A stretch of DNA of 64,000 nucleotides from Candidatus Gastranaerophilales bacterium (GTDB lineage: Bacteria > Cyanobacteriota > Vampirovibrionia > Gastranaerophilales > Gastranaerophilaceae): NCBI GenBank assembly GCA_944323255.1, contig CALURU010000009.1, forward strand, positions 35,523 through 99,522, read 5' to 3'. A program made the translations under genes and the position numbers. Below are positions 33,358 through 42,990 of this stretch, in pieces. The number at the start of each line of letters is the position of its first letter. Within the stretch, counting starts at the first letter, position 1. Under the pieces are notes generated by a model that worked only from the letters and a program-made list of their open reading frames with translations, was not told where the DNA came from and made no database searches.

Positions 33358-34124
33358 TGCTTCTTGCCGTTGACATAGGAAATACAAATATAACCCTCGG
33401 GGTTTTTGAGAATGAAAGTATTCTTGAAACATTCAGGCTGCCTTCAGACAAAGAGTTACCGCAGGAAGAATATGAAATTTTATTCCATACACTGTTTAAA
33501 AAATACAAAATAGACTCCTGTATAATAGCCTCAGTTGTAGACGAATTGAATCGTACGGTCAAGCATGCAATTGATAATGTTTTTCATCTGGATTCAATAA
33601 TCCTAAATAACAAGCTAAACCTCGGCATACATTTGAAACTTAAAAACCCGAAGGAAGCCGGAGCAGACAGAATTGCAAACGCTTGCGGCGCTTACGTTCT
33701 GTACTCAAAGCCGGCAATAATAGTTGACCTCGGGACAGCAACAACGTTTGATATATTGGACAAAAATGGGGATTTTTTAGGCGGAGTTATAATGCCGGGA
33801 TTGAATCTTCAGTTTAGAGCTTTGAACAAAAGTACTTCCAAGCTTCCGAAAATAGAGGCAGCTACTGTTGATAGAGCAATCGGGGACAATACTTGTGATG
33901 CAATCTTATCAGGTGTAATCCGTGGGTCTGCCTGTGCAATAGAAGGTTTAATTGCACAGTGTGAAAAAGAACTTGGCGAAAAAGCCGTCATTATTGCAAC
34001 CGGAGGTTATTCTTCACTTATATCCGAATATATGAACCGGAAGTTTGATTTTGTGAATCCTTACCTTACTCTGGAAGGTTTAAGATTTTTGTATGAATTG
34101 AATAAGGTTAAGTGTGAAGTATAA
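33357..34124 (+). CDS. coaX: type III pantothenate kinase
   Basis: A 255-residue ASKHA-fold kinase that phosphorylates pantothenate, first committed step of CoA synthesis. Seen: N-terminal phosphate loop LLAVDIGNTNITLGVF, GADRIANACGAY, the second DLGTATTFDIL with GGVIMPGLNLQF, and ATGGYSSLI near the end. Length is standard for CoaX. GGAG lies 7 nt before the ATG, which overlaps the preceding stop. coaD, a later CoA gene, is about 15 kb away. It is convergent with the GT39 gene; no clear terminator is visible in the 28-bp gap. Confidence 0.95.
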   Translation: MLLAVDIGNTNITLGVFENESILETFRLPSDKELPQEEYEILFHTLFKKYKIDSCIIASVVDELNRTVKHAIDNVFHLDSIILNNKLNLGIHLKLKNPKEAGADRIANACGAYVLYSKPAIIVDLGTATTFDILDKNGDFLGGVIMPGLNLQFRALNKSTSKLPKIEAATVDRAIGDNTCDAILSGVIRGSACAIEGLIAQCEKELGEKAVIIATGGYSSLISEYMNRKFDFVNPYLTLEGLRFLYELNKVKCEV

Positions 34125-34152
34125 AAATTGTTTTAAATAGCAATGCTTGTAA

Positions 34153-35631
34153 TTATTTTTTTCTTACTTTCATTACAACGCTTGAAGGTGCATCAATATA
34201 AAGCCCTGTAAGTTTTCTGGAATCCGGTTCAAGTTCAAACGTTTTATAGTCAAGTATTTCAACTTTCTTCTCAAGAAGTTTTGCGAAATCATAATATATC
34301 ATATCATATCTTGTGATAATAAAGTACCATGTACCCGCCGGAAGAGTTTCCAGAGTATAAGCAGCATTATGTTTGCCAAGAAATGCCATGTCATAATAAT
34401 TAATCTCATCCTGATAAAACATTCTGTAATAAAGGTTTGTAACAAAATCTTCGCCAATAATAACAGGAGTTTTACCATCATAATTTTGTGCAAGATATTT
34501 CCACGCTTCTTTTCCGTATTCCTGTTTAAGGTGGGTAACAGAAAGCGGAGTTGAATTATATAACAAAAATATTATTAAAATAGCAATAATAATATAATTT
34601 AATACAGGTTTATATTCATATACTTTTTTAGGTAAAAGTGATAGCGGATAAATCAAAGTCAGGATTACAACCGGAAGAAGAAATAACATGAATCTTTCAG
34701 AGAGCGGATAATGTTTTGTAAGCGTAAGAAAATATGTTATAAGCAAAGGTATTGTCGTATAAAATGCGAGACGAAAATTTTTGATAAGCATTACAAGTGC
34801 AGAAATGATAAATAAACCTGCAAAAATAGACGGCTTATCTATTCTAAACATGTAGTAAATAAGAATTTTAATATACCCGCCTATATTTCCCGCAATTGCA
34901 AAAGTAGGAGACCAATAGCTTTCCATATTTGTGTAATGAGCACGCATTATTGGGAACAGTATAAACAAAACAAACGCCAAAAATGGAATTAAAAACAAAA
35001 TTAATCCGGTAAAAAATTTCTTTAAAGCTTTTTCCTTACAGGCTCTTATCAGCAATTCGCAAAAACAGCCGGGAAATATGAAAAACGAATTTAGTGACAA
35101 AAATGGTGCAAACCCAAGAATAAAAAATTTGTATTTCTCATTAAATTTTATTGTTTTAAATAAAATAATTATCAAAATTGTAATTAAAAGTTCAGTTGAA
35201 TACTGTTTAAAAATACATGAATAAGATATTGCACATGGACTTATCGTAATCATAAGCGCAGCAAGAAGAGTAATAAATTTATTTTTGAAAATTAAATTTA
35301 CCAGATATGCAAAGAGCGGAATAGCGCAAATTGAAGCCGCAAGCGGAATAAATCTCAACATCATATCCGAAAAATCCGGCGTATAGTGAAGATTTACAAT
35401 TCTATAAAAGTATTTGACAAGCACAAGAAAAAGCGGCGGCGCAACCTGCAATCTTATTAAAGGTTTAAAAAGATCACTAAAAGAAGCGTCAAATAAATTT
35501 AAAGCAAGGCTTGCTTCATCGCAATGAAGTCCTGGATTGTAAAACCATAGTCTTAATCTTAAAAATATCCCAAGCAAACAAATTATCAAAAAAAATGTGT
35601 AAAATAATTTGTTATTTTTAATTCTCTCCAT
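34153..35631 (-). CDS. GT39/PMT-like membrane glycosyltransferase
   Basis: A 492-residue integral membrane protein with about ten membrane segments. The first periplasmic loop has the NPGLHCDEASLALN motif; the Asp-Glu pair is the catalytic feature of the GT-C enzymes related to protein mannosyltransferases and ArnT. The C-terminal part (from about residue 385) is a soluble domain. These enzymes transfer a sugar from a lipid-phosphate carrier to lipid, glycan or protein outside the membrane; acceptor and donor are unknown. A lipid-phosphate sugar could come from a GT2 enzyme such as the one at 57782. It stands alone, divergent from atpD. Confidence 0.8.
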   Translation of the reverse strand: MERIKNNKLFYTFFLIICLLGIFLRLRLWFYNPGLHCDEASLALNLFDASFSDLFKPLIRLQVAPPLFLVLVKYFYRIVNLHYTPDFSDMMLRFIPLAASICAIPLFAYLVNLIFKNKFITLLAALMITISPCAISYSCIFKQYSTELLITILIIILFKTIKFNEKYKFFILGFAPFLSLNSFFIFPGCFCELLIRACKEKALKKFFTGLILFLIPFLAFVLFILFPIMRAHYTNMESYWSPTFAIAGNIGGYIKILIYYMFRIDKPSIFAGLFIISALVMLIKNFRLAFYTTIPLLITYFLTLTKHYPLSERFMLFLLPVVILTLIYPLSLLPKKVYEYKPVLNYIIIAILIIFLLYNSTPLSVTHLKQEYGKEAWKYLAQNYDGKTPVIIGEDFVTNLYYRMFYQDEINYYDMAFLGKHNAAYTLETLPAGTWYFIITRYDMIYYDFAKLLEKKVEILDYKTFELEPDSRKLTGLYIDAPSSVVMKVRKK

Positions 35632-35653
35632 TTTATTATTTTATATAAAATAA

Positions 35654-37156
<1,503 letters not shown>

Positions 37157-37158
37157 GG

Positions 37159-37300
37159 AAGTTGAAGAGTTGAATAATTGAGAAGTTGAATAGTTCTTTA
37201 AATTCATTACATTCATAAATTATTAAACTAAAATGCGCAAATAAGCAGTAAATATTTATAACGAACTGTTCAACTATTTAACTTATCCACATTTCAACTT
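37159..37300. repeat. large imperfect palindrome between atpD and atpC
   Basis: The left arm 37159-37196 is built of repeated GTTGAA units and the right arm 37263-37300 of TTCAAC units. The arms are imperfect reverse complements separated by 66 bp. Similar palindromes occur at 59935-60039 and 60508-60571. Confidence 0.75.
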
Positions 37301-37338
37301 ATTATAAATAAATGTCATCCAGCCAAAGGATTAAAGAA

Positions 37339-37731
37339 ATGAAACTAAAAATAATTACACACGAAAAAATTGTATTTGAAGGCGAAGTCGAAGAACTTGT
37401 TATTCAGACAACAAGCGGTCAGATGGGTATTTTGAAGGATCACATTCCTCTTACTACCGCACTTACAATTGGTGTTACAAAAGCAAAATTGGGTGAAAAG
37501 TACAAGTATTTTGCAACAATGGGCGGTGTTTTCCAGTTTAAGGACAATGAAGCCACGATATTGACCGACATTTGTGAAGACGGCTGCGATATTGACGTAA
37601 CCAGAGCTAATGCTGCAAAAAACAGGGCAGAAGCAAGATTAGCAGATGCAACGGCAAAGATTGACGCAGATAGAGCGCAGGCAGCGTTAGCACGTTCACT
37701 TGCAAGACTTAAAGCTGCTTTGAATAAATAG
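37339..37731 (+). CDS. atpC: F1F0 ATP synthase epsilon subunit
   Basis: A 130-residue central-stalk subunit that couples rotation and inhibits hydrolysis. Seen: MKLKIITHEKIVFEGEVEEL, the GQMGILKDHIPLTTAL loop and the two-helix C-terminal domain (ANAAKNRAEARLADA and DRAQAALARSLARLKAA). Length is normal. I start at the ATG at 37339 with AGGA 8 nt upstream; a frame opening nine codons earlier lacks a site. It is the only partner of atpD here, separated by a 182-bp gap with a palindromic repeat. Confidence 0.95.
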   Translation: MKLKIITHEKIVFEGEVEELVIQTTSGQMGILKDHIPLTTALTIGVTKAKLGEKYKYFATMGGVFQFKDNEATILTDICEDGCDIDVTRANAAKNRAEARLADATAKIDADRAQAALARSLARLKAALNK

Positions 37732-37864
37732 TTTAAGTAAGTTTGTTTACGTATTTGTTATTCTACAGATGAGTGTTAAGTTTACTCATTATTTATCCCG
37801 CTTTAACTCTGCAAATCTACATTTAATTGAATAATAAAATAATTTATACTATTATTTAAAACAT

Positions 37865-40219
37865 ATGACAAAAGAATTTATATGTAAATTTGAAGAATGC
37901 ACCGGATGCAGTGCTTGTTATAATATTTGTCCTCAAAAAGCTATCAGTATGGTTGAAAATTCTGAAGGATTTTTGTATCCGAAAATTGATGAAACAAAAT
38001 GCATCAATTGTGGCAAATGTAAATATATTTGTCCAAATAATACAGAAAAACAATTTTATCAGGAAAATCAAAAAGCTTATAGTGCCTATGCTTCGGATGA
38101 AATACTACAAAATAAAACTTCATCAGGAGGAGCTTTTACAGTTTTTGCACAATATATTCTTAAACAAAACGGTATTGTCTGTGCCTCTGCTTTTAATCCA
38201 AAAATGCAGGCTGAACATATAATTGTTGATAATATAAATGACTTAATCAAATTAAGAGGTTCAAAATATCTGCAAAGCAATCTCAATGACAGCTTTAAAT
38301 TAATAAAAGATTATTTAGAACAAAACAGAAAAGTTCTGTTTACAGGTACTCCGTGTCAGGCAGCGGGTTTGAAAAACTTTCTAAAAAAAGATTATGAAAA
38401 TCTTCTTGTAGTAGATTTAATTTGTCATGGAGTGCCATCTTTCAAGATTTTTAAAAAATATCTTGATGAAAATTATATAAACAAAAATATCATTGATGTA
38501 AATTTCAGAGATAAGAAATGCGGTTGGAGCAGCGGTTGTAATATTTTATCTGTTAAAACGGACAATGATATTATCTATACAAACTCAAGTATTGATGACT
38601 ATTATAAAGTATTTTTTTCACATATAGGTTTAAGACCAAGTTGTTACAGCTGTAAATATGCACAAATTAAAAGAATCGGAGATATTACCTTAGGAGATTT
38701 TTGGGGGATTCCAAAAAAATATATGTATAAATATGGTGTATCAGCTATTTTGCTAAACAATAAAAAAGCCAGAGTCTTTTTTGAAAAAGTAAAAAAAGAT
38801 TTTGTATTGGCAAAAGAATTTTCTGTAGAAATTGTTAAACAGGGACAGCCGCATTTGTATAAACCGGCAGTACCGCATCCAGCAAGAAAAAACTTTATGG
38901 AAGATATTAATAAAATGACTTTGAAAGAGGCTCTGGATAAAAATTTGTGTTCCGCAAAAAATGTTGCAATAATAAATTATCATTGGGAAAACAGAAATTT
39001 CGGTGCAGTTATAACCGCATATGCTCTTAATAAAGTTGTAAGTAATCTTGGATATAATGCACAAAATATAAATTATCCGATAAGACAATCTTTTGTAGCA
39101 GAAGAACCTGAAAACAAGTATTTTGATGATTTTAGAAAAAAATATATACCTGAAACAAAAAGATTTAATTCACCACAGGAATTGACACTTCTTAATGAAA
39201 CTTTCAGTAATTTTATTACTGGTTCTGATCAGGTTTTCAGATCATGGCTTGTTCAATTCGATATGGATGCTTTTCTGCTGTCTTTTGCAAATGTTGACAA
39301 GAATATTATGTCTTATTCCGCAAGTTTCGGTATTAAAATGGAAAATAAAAAATCTACAGAAGATAAAATATTCTATCTTTTACTTTCTAATTTTGACAGT
39401 TTATCACTCAGAGAAAACAATGGAGCAGATTATTGCAAAAACCTCGGCATAGATAATGCTGTACAATTGATAGATCCGGTTTTCTTGCTTAATAAAGAGG
39501 AATGGAAATATTTATTTAGTGATAAAAAATATGAAAATATTCATTCCAAAATTATTATATATACTGTTAATCCAAATATCAAAAATGAAATAATGAATTT
39601 TATAAAAACAAATCCTGCTTTAGATACAAAAAATTTACGTGATATTACATTTAATACGCCTGTTGAAGAGTGGCTTGCAGAAGTGGCAAATTGTGATTTG
39701 TTTATAACGGATAGTTTTCACGGAGTATGTTTTGCAATAATATTTAACAAGCCATTTATTTGTGTACATAAAAGTAAAGATACTATAGAAAGATTAAAAA
39801 GTCTGTTTGAAATATTTGGAATTGAAAACAGATTATACAATAATTTTGATGATGTTAATGTTAATAAGATTATTAAAAGTAAAATTGATTATGATAAAAT
39901 AAACAAAATAATAGAAGCTAAAAAGGCTGAAGGTATTGAATATTTAGAAAAAAGTTTAGGGAAAAATGTTTCGCTTGAAAAGCAAGCTAAAAAGCGTGAA
40001 AATTTGAAAAAATATTTTACTTTACAAAAAAGACAGTATAATAAATTATACAAAAAATACTTAATTAGGTATTTTAGATATAAGGTTATGTATATTCTGT
40101 TTAGAAAAGAAAAATTTTATGAAAAAATGAACAACAGAAAATACATATATATGGTGTTTAAGAAAAACAGAAATTTTTGTAAAAAGAATTTAAAGCTGTT
40201 GAAAAAAGGCAAGATTTGA
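37865..40219 (+). CDS. ferredoxin-FrhB-polysaccharide pyruvyl transferase fusion
   Basis: A 784-residue three-part protein. Residues 8-60 carry two [4Fe-4S] motifs (CTGCSACYNICP and CINCGKCKYICP). Residues about 65-340 match the coenzyme F420 hydrogenase/dehydrogenase beta-subunit fold (TSSGGAFT, FTGTPCQAAGL, DLICHGVPS, CYSCKYAQ). Residues about 355-690 match polysaccharide pyruvyl transferases (NYHWENRNFGAVITAYAL, FITGSDQVFR, ITDSFHGVCFAI). A Lys-rich basic tail follows. Such fusions are found in surface-glycan loci and are thought to reduce and pyruvylate sugars; the exact reaction is not known to me. It is followed 10 bp later by a DRE-TIM aldolase gene. Its AT content is higher than that of neighbours, hinting at transfer. 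Confidence 0.85.
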   Translation: MTKEFICKFEECTGCSACYNICPQKAISMVENSEGFLYPKIDETKCINCGKCKYICPNNTEKQFYQENQKAYSAYASDEILQNKTSSGGAFTVFAQYILKQNGIVCASAFNPKMQAEHIIVDNINDLIKLRGSKYLQSNLNDSFKLIKDYLEQNRKVLFTGTPCQAAGLKNFLKKDYENLLVVDLICHGVPSFKIFKKYLDENYINKNIIDVNFRDKKCGWSSGCNILSVKTDNDIIYTNSSIDDYYKVFFSHIGLRPSCYSCKYAQIKRIGDITLGDFWGIPKKYMYKYGVSAILLNNKKARVFFEKVKKDFVLAKEFSVEIVKQGQPHLYKPAVPHPARKNFMEDINKMTLKEALDKNLCSAKNVAIINYHWENRNFGAVITAYALNKVVSNLGYNAQNINYPIRQSFVAEEPENKYFDDFRKKYIPETKRFNSPQELTLLNETFSNFITGSDQVFRSWLVQFDMDAFLLSFANVDKNIMSYSASFGIKMENKKSTEDKIFYLLLSNFDSLSLRENNGADYCKNLGIDNAVQLIDPVFLLNKEEWKYLFSDKKYENIHSKIIIYTVNPNIKNEIMNFIKTNPALDTKNLRDITFNTPVEEWLAEVANCDLFITDSFHGVCFAIIFNKPFICVHKSKDTIERLKSLFEIFGIENRLYNNFDDVNVNKIIKSKIDYDKINKIIEAKKAEGIEYLEKSLGKNVSLEKQAKKRENLKKYFTLQKRQYNKLYKKYLIRYFRYKVMYILFRKEKFYEKMNNRKYIYMVFKKNRNFCKKNLKLLKKGKI

Positions 40220-40229
40220 AGGTAGTAAA

Positions 40230-41204
40230 ATGTCAAATATAAAGATTCTGGATTGCACTTTAAGAGACGGCGGATATATTAACAACTGGGAGTTCGGGTT
40301 TAAAAATATCAAAAGTATTATCTCTAATCTGTCAGATGCTTCTGTTGAATTTATTGAATGCGGTTTTTTAAAAGAATGTATTTATAGCAAGGATAAAAGC
40401 TGGTTTTCTAATATTAAAGATTTGGAAAATATTACAAACAAAATAAATTCCAATGCTGTATTTACTCTTATGATTAATTACGGTGAATACGGTTTATTGC
40501 CGGAAAACAAATACAAGAACATTGCACTTAGGATTGCATTCAAAAAAAATAATCTTGAAGATGCTTTGAACTATTGCAGTGAATTAAAAAACAACGGTTA
40601 CAAAATTTTTATAAATCCGATGCACACAAACAATTATTCTGATGAGGAATTATTAGATTTAATAAAACGGGTAAATAAAATATCACCATATGCATTAACA
40701 ATTGTTGATACAACCGGTGTTATGAGCGAGAAAGATATTCTTGCGCATTTTGATTTAATTAATGAAAATTTGAGTAAAAATACAGCACTCGGATTTCATT
40801 TTCATAATAACTTGCAGCTTTCATTTTCTAATGCGCAATGTTTAATAAAAATTTGTAAAGAAAGAGAATTAATAATAGATTCAACCGTATTTGGCATGGG
40901 ACGTGGCGCAGGTAATCTTTGCAGTGAACTTATTACAAAATATATAAATGATAATTGTTCAGGCAGGTATAATATTTTACCTATTTTAAAAATTGCAGAC
41001 AGTCAAATTAATTCTATATACAAATTAACTCCGTGGGGGTATTCCATACCATACTATCTTGCAGCAATAAACCATTGCCACCCGAATTATGCTAAATATT
41101 TTGCAGAAAAAAATCTGTCTGCTGAGGTAATTAACGATTTATTACAAAAAATACCTGATAATAAAAAATCTTACTTTGACAAAAATTTTTGTAAAGCGTT
41201 ATGA
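40230..41204 (+). CDS. DRE-TIM metallolyase-like aldolase, glycan-locus type
   Basis: A 324-residue TIM-barrel protein of the HMGL-like family. Seen: DCTLRDGGYINNWEF at residues about 6-20, which carries the Arg-Asp of the DRE motif, VEFIECGFLK, and metal-binding LGFHFHNNLQLSF with FGMGRGAGN. The relatives cleave or condense pyruvate-type substrates (4-hydroxy-2-oxovalerate aldolase, homocitrate synthase). Members with this DGGYxNxW start often sit in polysaccharide clusters. Together with the pyruvyl transferase fusion upstream (10-bp gap), it suggests synthesis or attachment of a carboxylated sugar decoration. Substrate unknown. Confidence 0.82.
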   Translation: MSNIKILDCTLRDGGYINNWEFGFKNIKSIISNLSDASVEFIECGFLKECIYSKDKSWFSNIKDLENITNKINSNAVFTLMINYGEYGLLPENKYKNIALRIAFKKNNLEDALNYCSELKNNGYKIFINPMHTNNYSDEELLDLIKRVNKISPYALTIVDTTGVMSEKDILAHFDLINENLSKNTALGFHFHNNLQLSFSNAQCLIKICKERELIIDSTVFGMGRGAGNLCSELITKYINDNCSGRYNILPILKIADSQINSIYKLTPWGYSIPYYLAAINHCHPNYAKYFAEKNLSAEVINDLLQKIPDNKKSYFDKNFCKAL

Positions 41205-41535
41205 ATGGGGATTTCTATCGCAGTTTACACTAAAAAAGCTAAAATTGTCGCCTTGAACTTGTTTCAGGGTCTTACTACCGGCAAGATTCCGAAACAAGTT
41301 CGAAATGCCATTATAGCTATATTTCAAGCATATTTTGTGTAAAGTTATATATAAGTCCCTATGAATGCAGGTATTGTGCGAAGTAGTAATGAATTGGTGA
41401 GGCGGGCAAAGCATGAGCGTGCCCGCCGGAAAATCTTTTTAACTTTCAGTTATAAACTGGTAAACAGTGGGGTAAATAGAGGGGTAAAATATTTTTGAGT
41501 CCTGTCTTTTAGCTCTTTCTTCTTTTAAAGTAAGG
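41205..41535. repeat. intergenic region made of dispersed repeats
   Basis: No gene is supported. 41250-41305 holds CTTGAACTTGTTTCAGGGTC and, inverted, GAAACAAGTTC. 41309-41359 is a 51-bp block repeated with two mismatches at 51533-51583. Around 41390-41425 lies a GGCGGGC/GCCCGCC hairpin like those at 51280 and 63685. A short reverse frame through this DNA (41199-41414) is a translation of repeats. Confidence 0.8.
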
Positions 41536-41691
41536 TTATACACTAACTTCTTCTTTAAAGAAATCTACAACAGTGTCCATTACATTATCAAAGAAATAGT
41601 CCAATTCTTGTGATAAAGTCATTTCAAAGTTATTTGTTGATTGGGTTTCCAGATCGTTAAATCTTGATAACATTTCATTTTCGATACGCAT
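41536..41691 (-). CDS. 51-residue acidic protein behind a perfect sigma-28 promoter
   Basis: A small gene found by reading the gap: MRIENEMLSRFNDLETQS at the N-terminus, TLSQELDYFFDNVMDTVVDF in the middle, ending FFKEEVSV. The second half is a strongly amphipathic, acidic, Phe-rich helix. The ATG at 41691 has AAAGGA 9 nt upstream, and an exact FliA promoter lies 52-78 nt before it. No family is recognised. A late-flagellar role as export chaperone, regulator or small substrate is inferred from the promoter alone. It is the only gene in its transcript. Confidence 0.7.
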   Translation of the reverse strand: MRIENEMLSRFNDLETQSTNNFEMTLSQELDYFFDNVMDTVVDFFKEEVSV

Positions 41692-41742
41692 ATACTGTAA
41701 TCCTTTCCTAAATAATTCTCTGGTGTTTGACTTACATTTTCT

Positions 41743-41769
41743 TTATCGGCATTTTTTTGAAAAACTTTA
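41743..41769 (-). promoter_or_regulatory. sigma-28 (FliA) promoter, exact consensus
   Basis: On the reverse strand TAAAGTTT (41769-41762), 11-nt spacer and GCCGATAA (41750-41743): identical to the enterobacterial FliA consensus. The predicted transcript starts near 41736 and encodes the 51-residue protein. The spacer sequence is the same as in the promoter at 54671-54697. Confidence 0.85.
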
Positions 41770-41952
41770 GAGATTTTGTGAGTTTTGTTACAATTATTTA
41801 CATTTTTCTGCAATATGTATTTAATGATAAATTTTAACCGGTCAATTATTAGATTAAAATAAGATTTATCAATCAGATCTATATTATCTATTCATTACTT
41901 ATAACGATAGAAGAAATGCTGTACATATTATTTGCTATTGATGGTAATTTGT

Positions 41953-41981
41953 TTCACAAATTTTTAACTTTGCGCTAAAAT
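41953..41981 (+). promoter_or_regulatory. promoter of mraY
   Basis: TTCACA at 41953-41958, a 17-nt spacer and TAAAAT at 41976-41981, about 30 nt before the mraY ATG. One mismatch each from the sigma-70 hexamers. Confidence 0.65.
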
Positions 41982-42011
41982 AAAAACGGAATAACAGAAG
42001 GAGAAGTAATT

Positions 42012-42971
42012 ATGATAATGCTTACAGTAGCATTGTTAATGAGTATGGTTTTATGTTTATTGTTTGGTGTTCCATATATTGATTTTTTGCGGAGAAAAAC
42101 TATTGGTCAATATATTCTGGATGTAGCACCGGAAGAACACGCTAAGAAAGCAGGTACACCTACAACAGGCGGTGTTTTTATTGTTCTTGCAATTATCATA
42201 GCCTCTTTAATAACACTTCTTATGGCGCAGCAGATGGATAATTCTGCCTGGATAATTTTGATTACTTTTCTTTTTATGGCATTAGCAGGATTGCAAGATG
42301 ATTATTTAAAAATAAAGGGGCACGAAAATAAAGGATTAACTCCGAGAGGAAAACTTGTAAGACAGATATTAATTGCGCTTATTCCTACCATTTATTCAAT
42401 GCAGACATATGGAACAGTTATTACGCTTGGTTCATATACGTTTGATTTGGGAATATTATACCCTCTTTTTACCGTTTTTGTTGTGACCGGTGCATCAAAT
42501 GCTTATAATTTAACAGATGGTCTTGATGGTCTTGCAGCATCTTGTGGAATACCTGCATTTGCTGCTTGTGGTTTTCTTGCATTTACGGATGGACATGATG
42601 CAGCTGCTATCGTCGCTGCAGCTGTTATTGGTGCATTAATAGGTTTTTTGAAATACAATAAACCTAAAGCGCAAGTGTTTATGGGTGATACCGGTTCTCT
42701 GGCTCTGGGAGGATTGCTCGGAACTTTAGCGGTAATTGGAAGATGCGAACTTTTGCTTGCTTTATTTGGAGGTATATTTGTTATTGAAACTTTATCTGTA
42801 ATACTTCAGGTTACAAGTTTTAAGCTTACAGGCAAAAGAATTTTTAAAATGTCACCAATTCACCATCATTTTGAACTTTGCGGACATTCAGAAATCAGAA
42901 TCGTAAAAGAATTTACGTTCGTATCGCTCATTTTGTCTGTAATAGCAGTTTTTTTGAATTTTATTTTATAA
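42012..42971 (+). CDS. mraY: phospho-N-acetylmuramoyl-pentapeptide transferase
   Basis: A 319-residue, about ten-segment membrane enzyme that moves phospho-MurNAc-pentapeptide to undecaprenyl phosphate, giving lipid I. Seen: KKAGTPTTGGVF, LAGLQDDYLK (catalytic Asp pair), NAYNLTDGLDGLAAS, FMGDTGSLALGG and the His cluster SPIHHHFELCG. Length is slightly shorter than the 325-360 usual for the family. AAGGAGA lies 8 nt before the ATG at 42012; a second ATG two codons later is possible. It stands alone here, outside the usual dcw cluster. Confidence 0.95.
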   Translation: MIMLTVALLMSMVLCLLFGVPYIDFLRRKTIGQYILDVAPEEHAKKAGTPTTGGVFIVLAIIIASLITLLMAQQMDNSAWIILITFLFMALAGLQDDYLKIKGHENKGLTPRGKLVRQILIALIPTIYSMQTYGTVITLGSYTFDLGILYPLFTVFVVTGASNAYNLTDGLDGLAASCGIPAFAACGFLAFTDGHDAAAIVAAAVIGALIGFLKYNKPKAQVFMGDTGSLALGGLLGTLAVIGRCELLLALFGGIFVIETLSVILQVTSFKLTGKRIFKMSPIHHHFELCGHSEIRIVKEFTFVSLILSVIAVFLNFIL

Positions 42972-42990
42972 GATATATAATACAAAACAA

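Larger units (their letters stand above)
41692..42011. other. divergent promoter region between the 51-residue gene and mraY
   Basis: 320 bp without a supported gene. It contains the sigma-28 promoter at 41743-41769 (leftward) and the sigma-70 promoter at 41953-41981 (rightward). I see nothing definite in 41780-41945. Confidence 0.8.

Noticed and set aside
37283..37291. A TTATCCACA DnaA-box match between atpD and atpC
   Set aside because: It is a single copy inside the right arm of a palindrome built of TTCAAC units; nothing around it looks like an origin.
41199..41414. A reverse open frame of 71 codons with an LKQVQGD-type peptide
   Set aside because: This peptide is the well-known spurious translation of the CTTGAACTTGTTTCAGGGTC repeat; there is no start signal.
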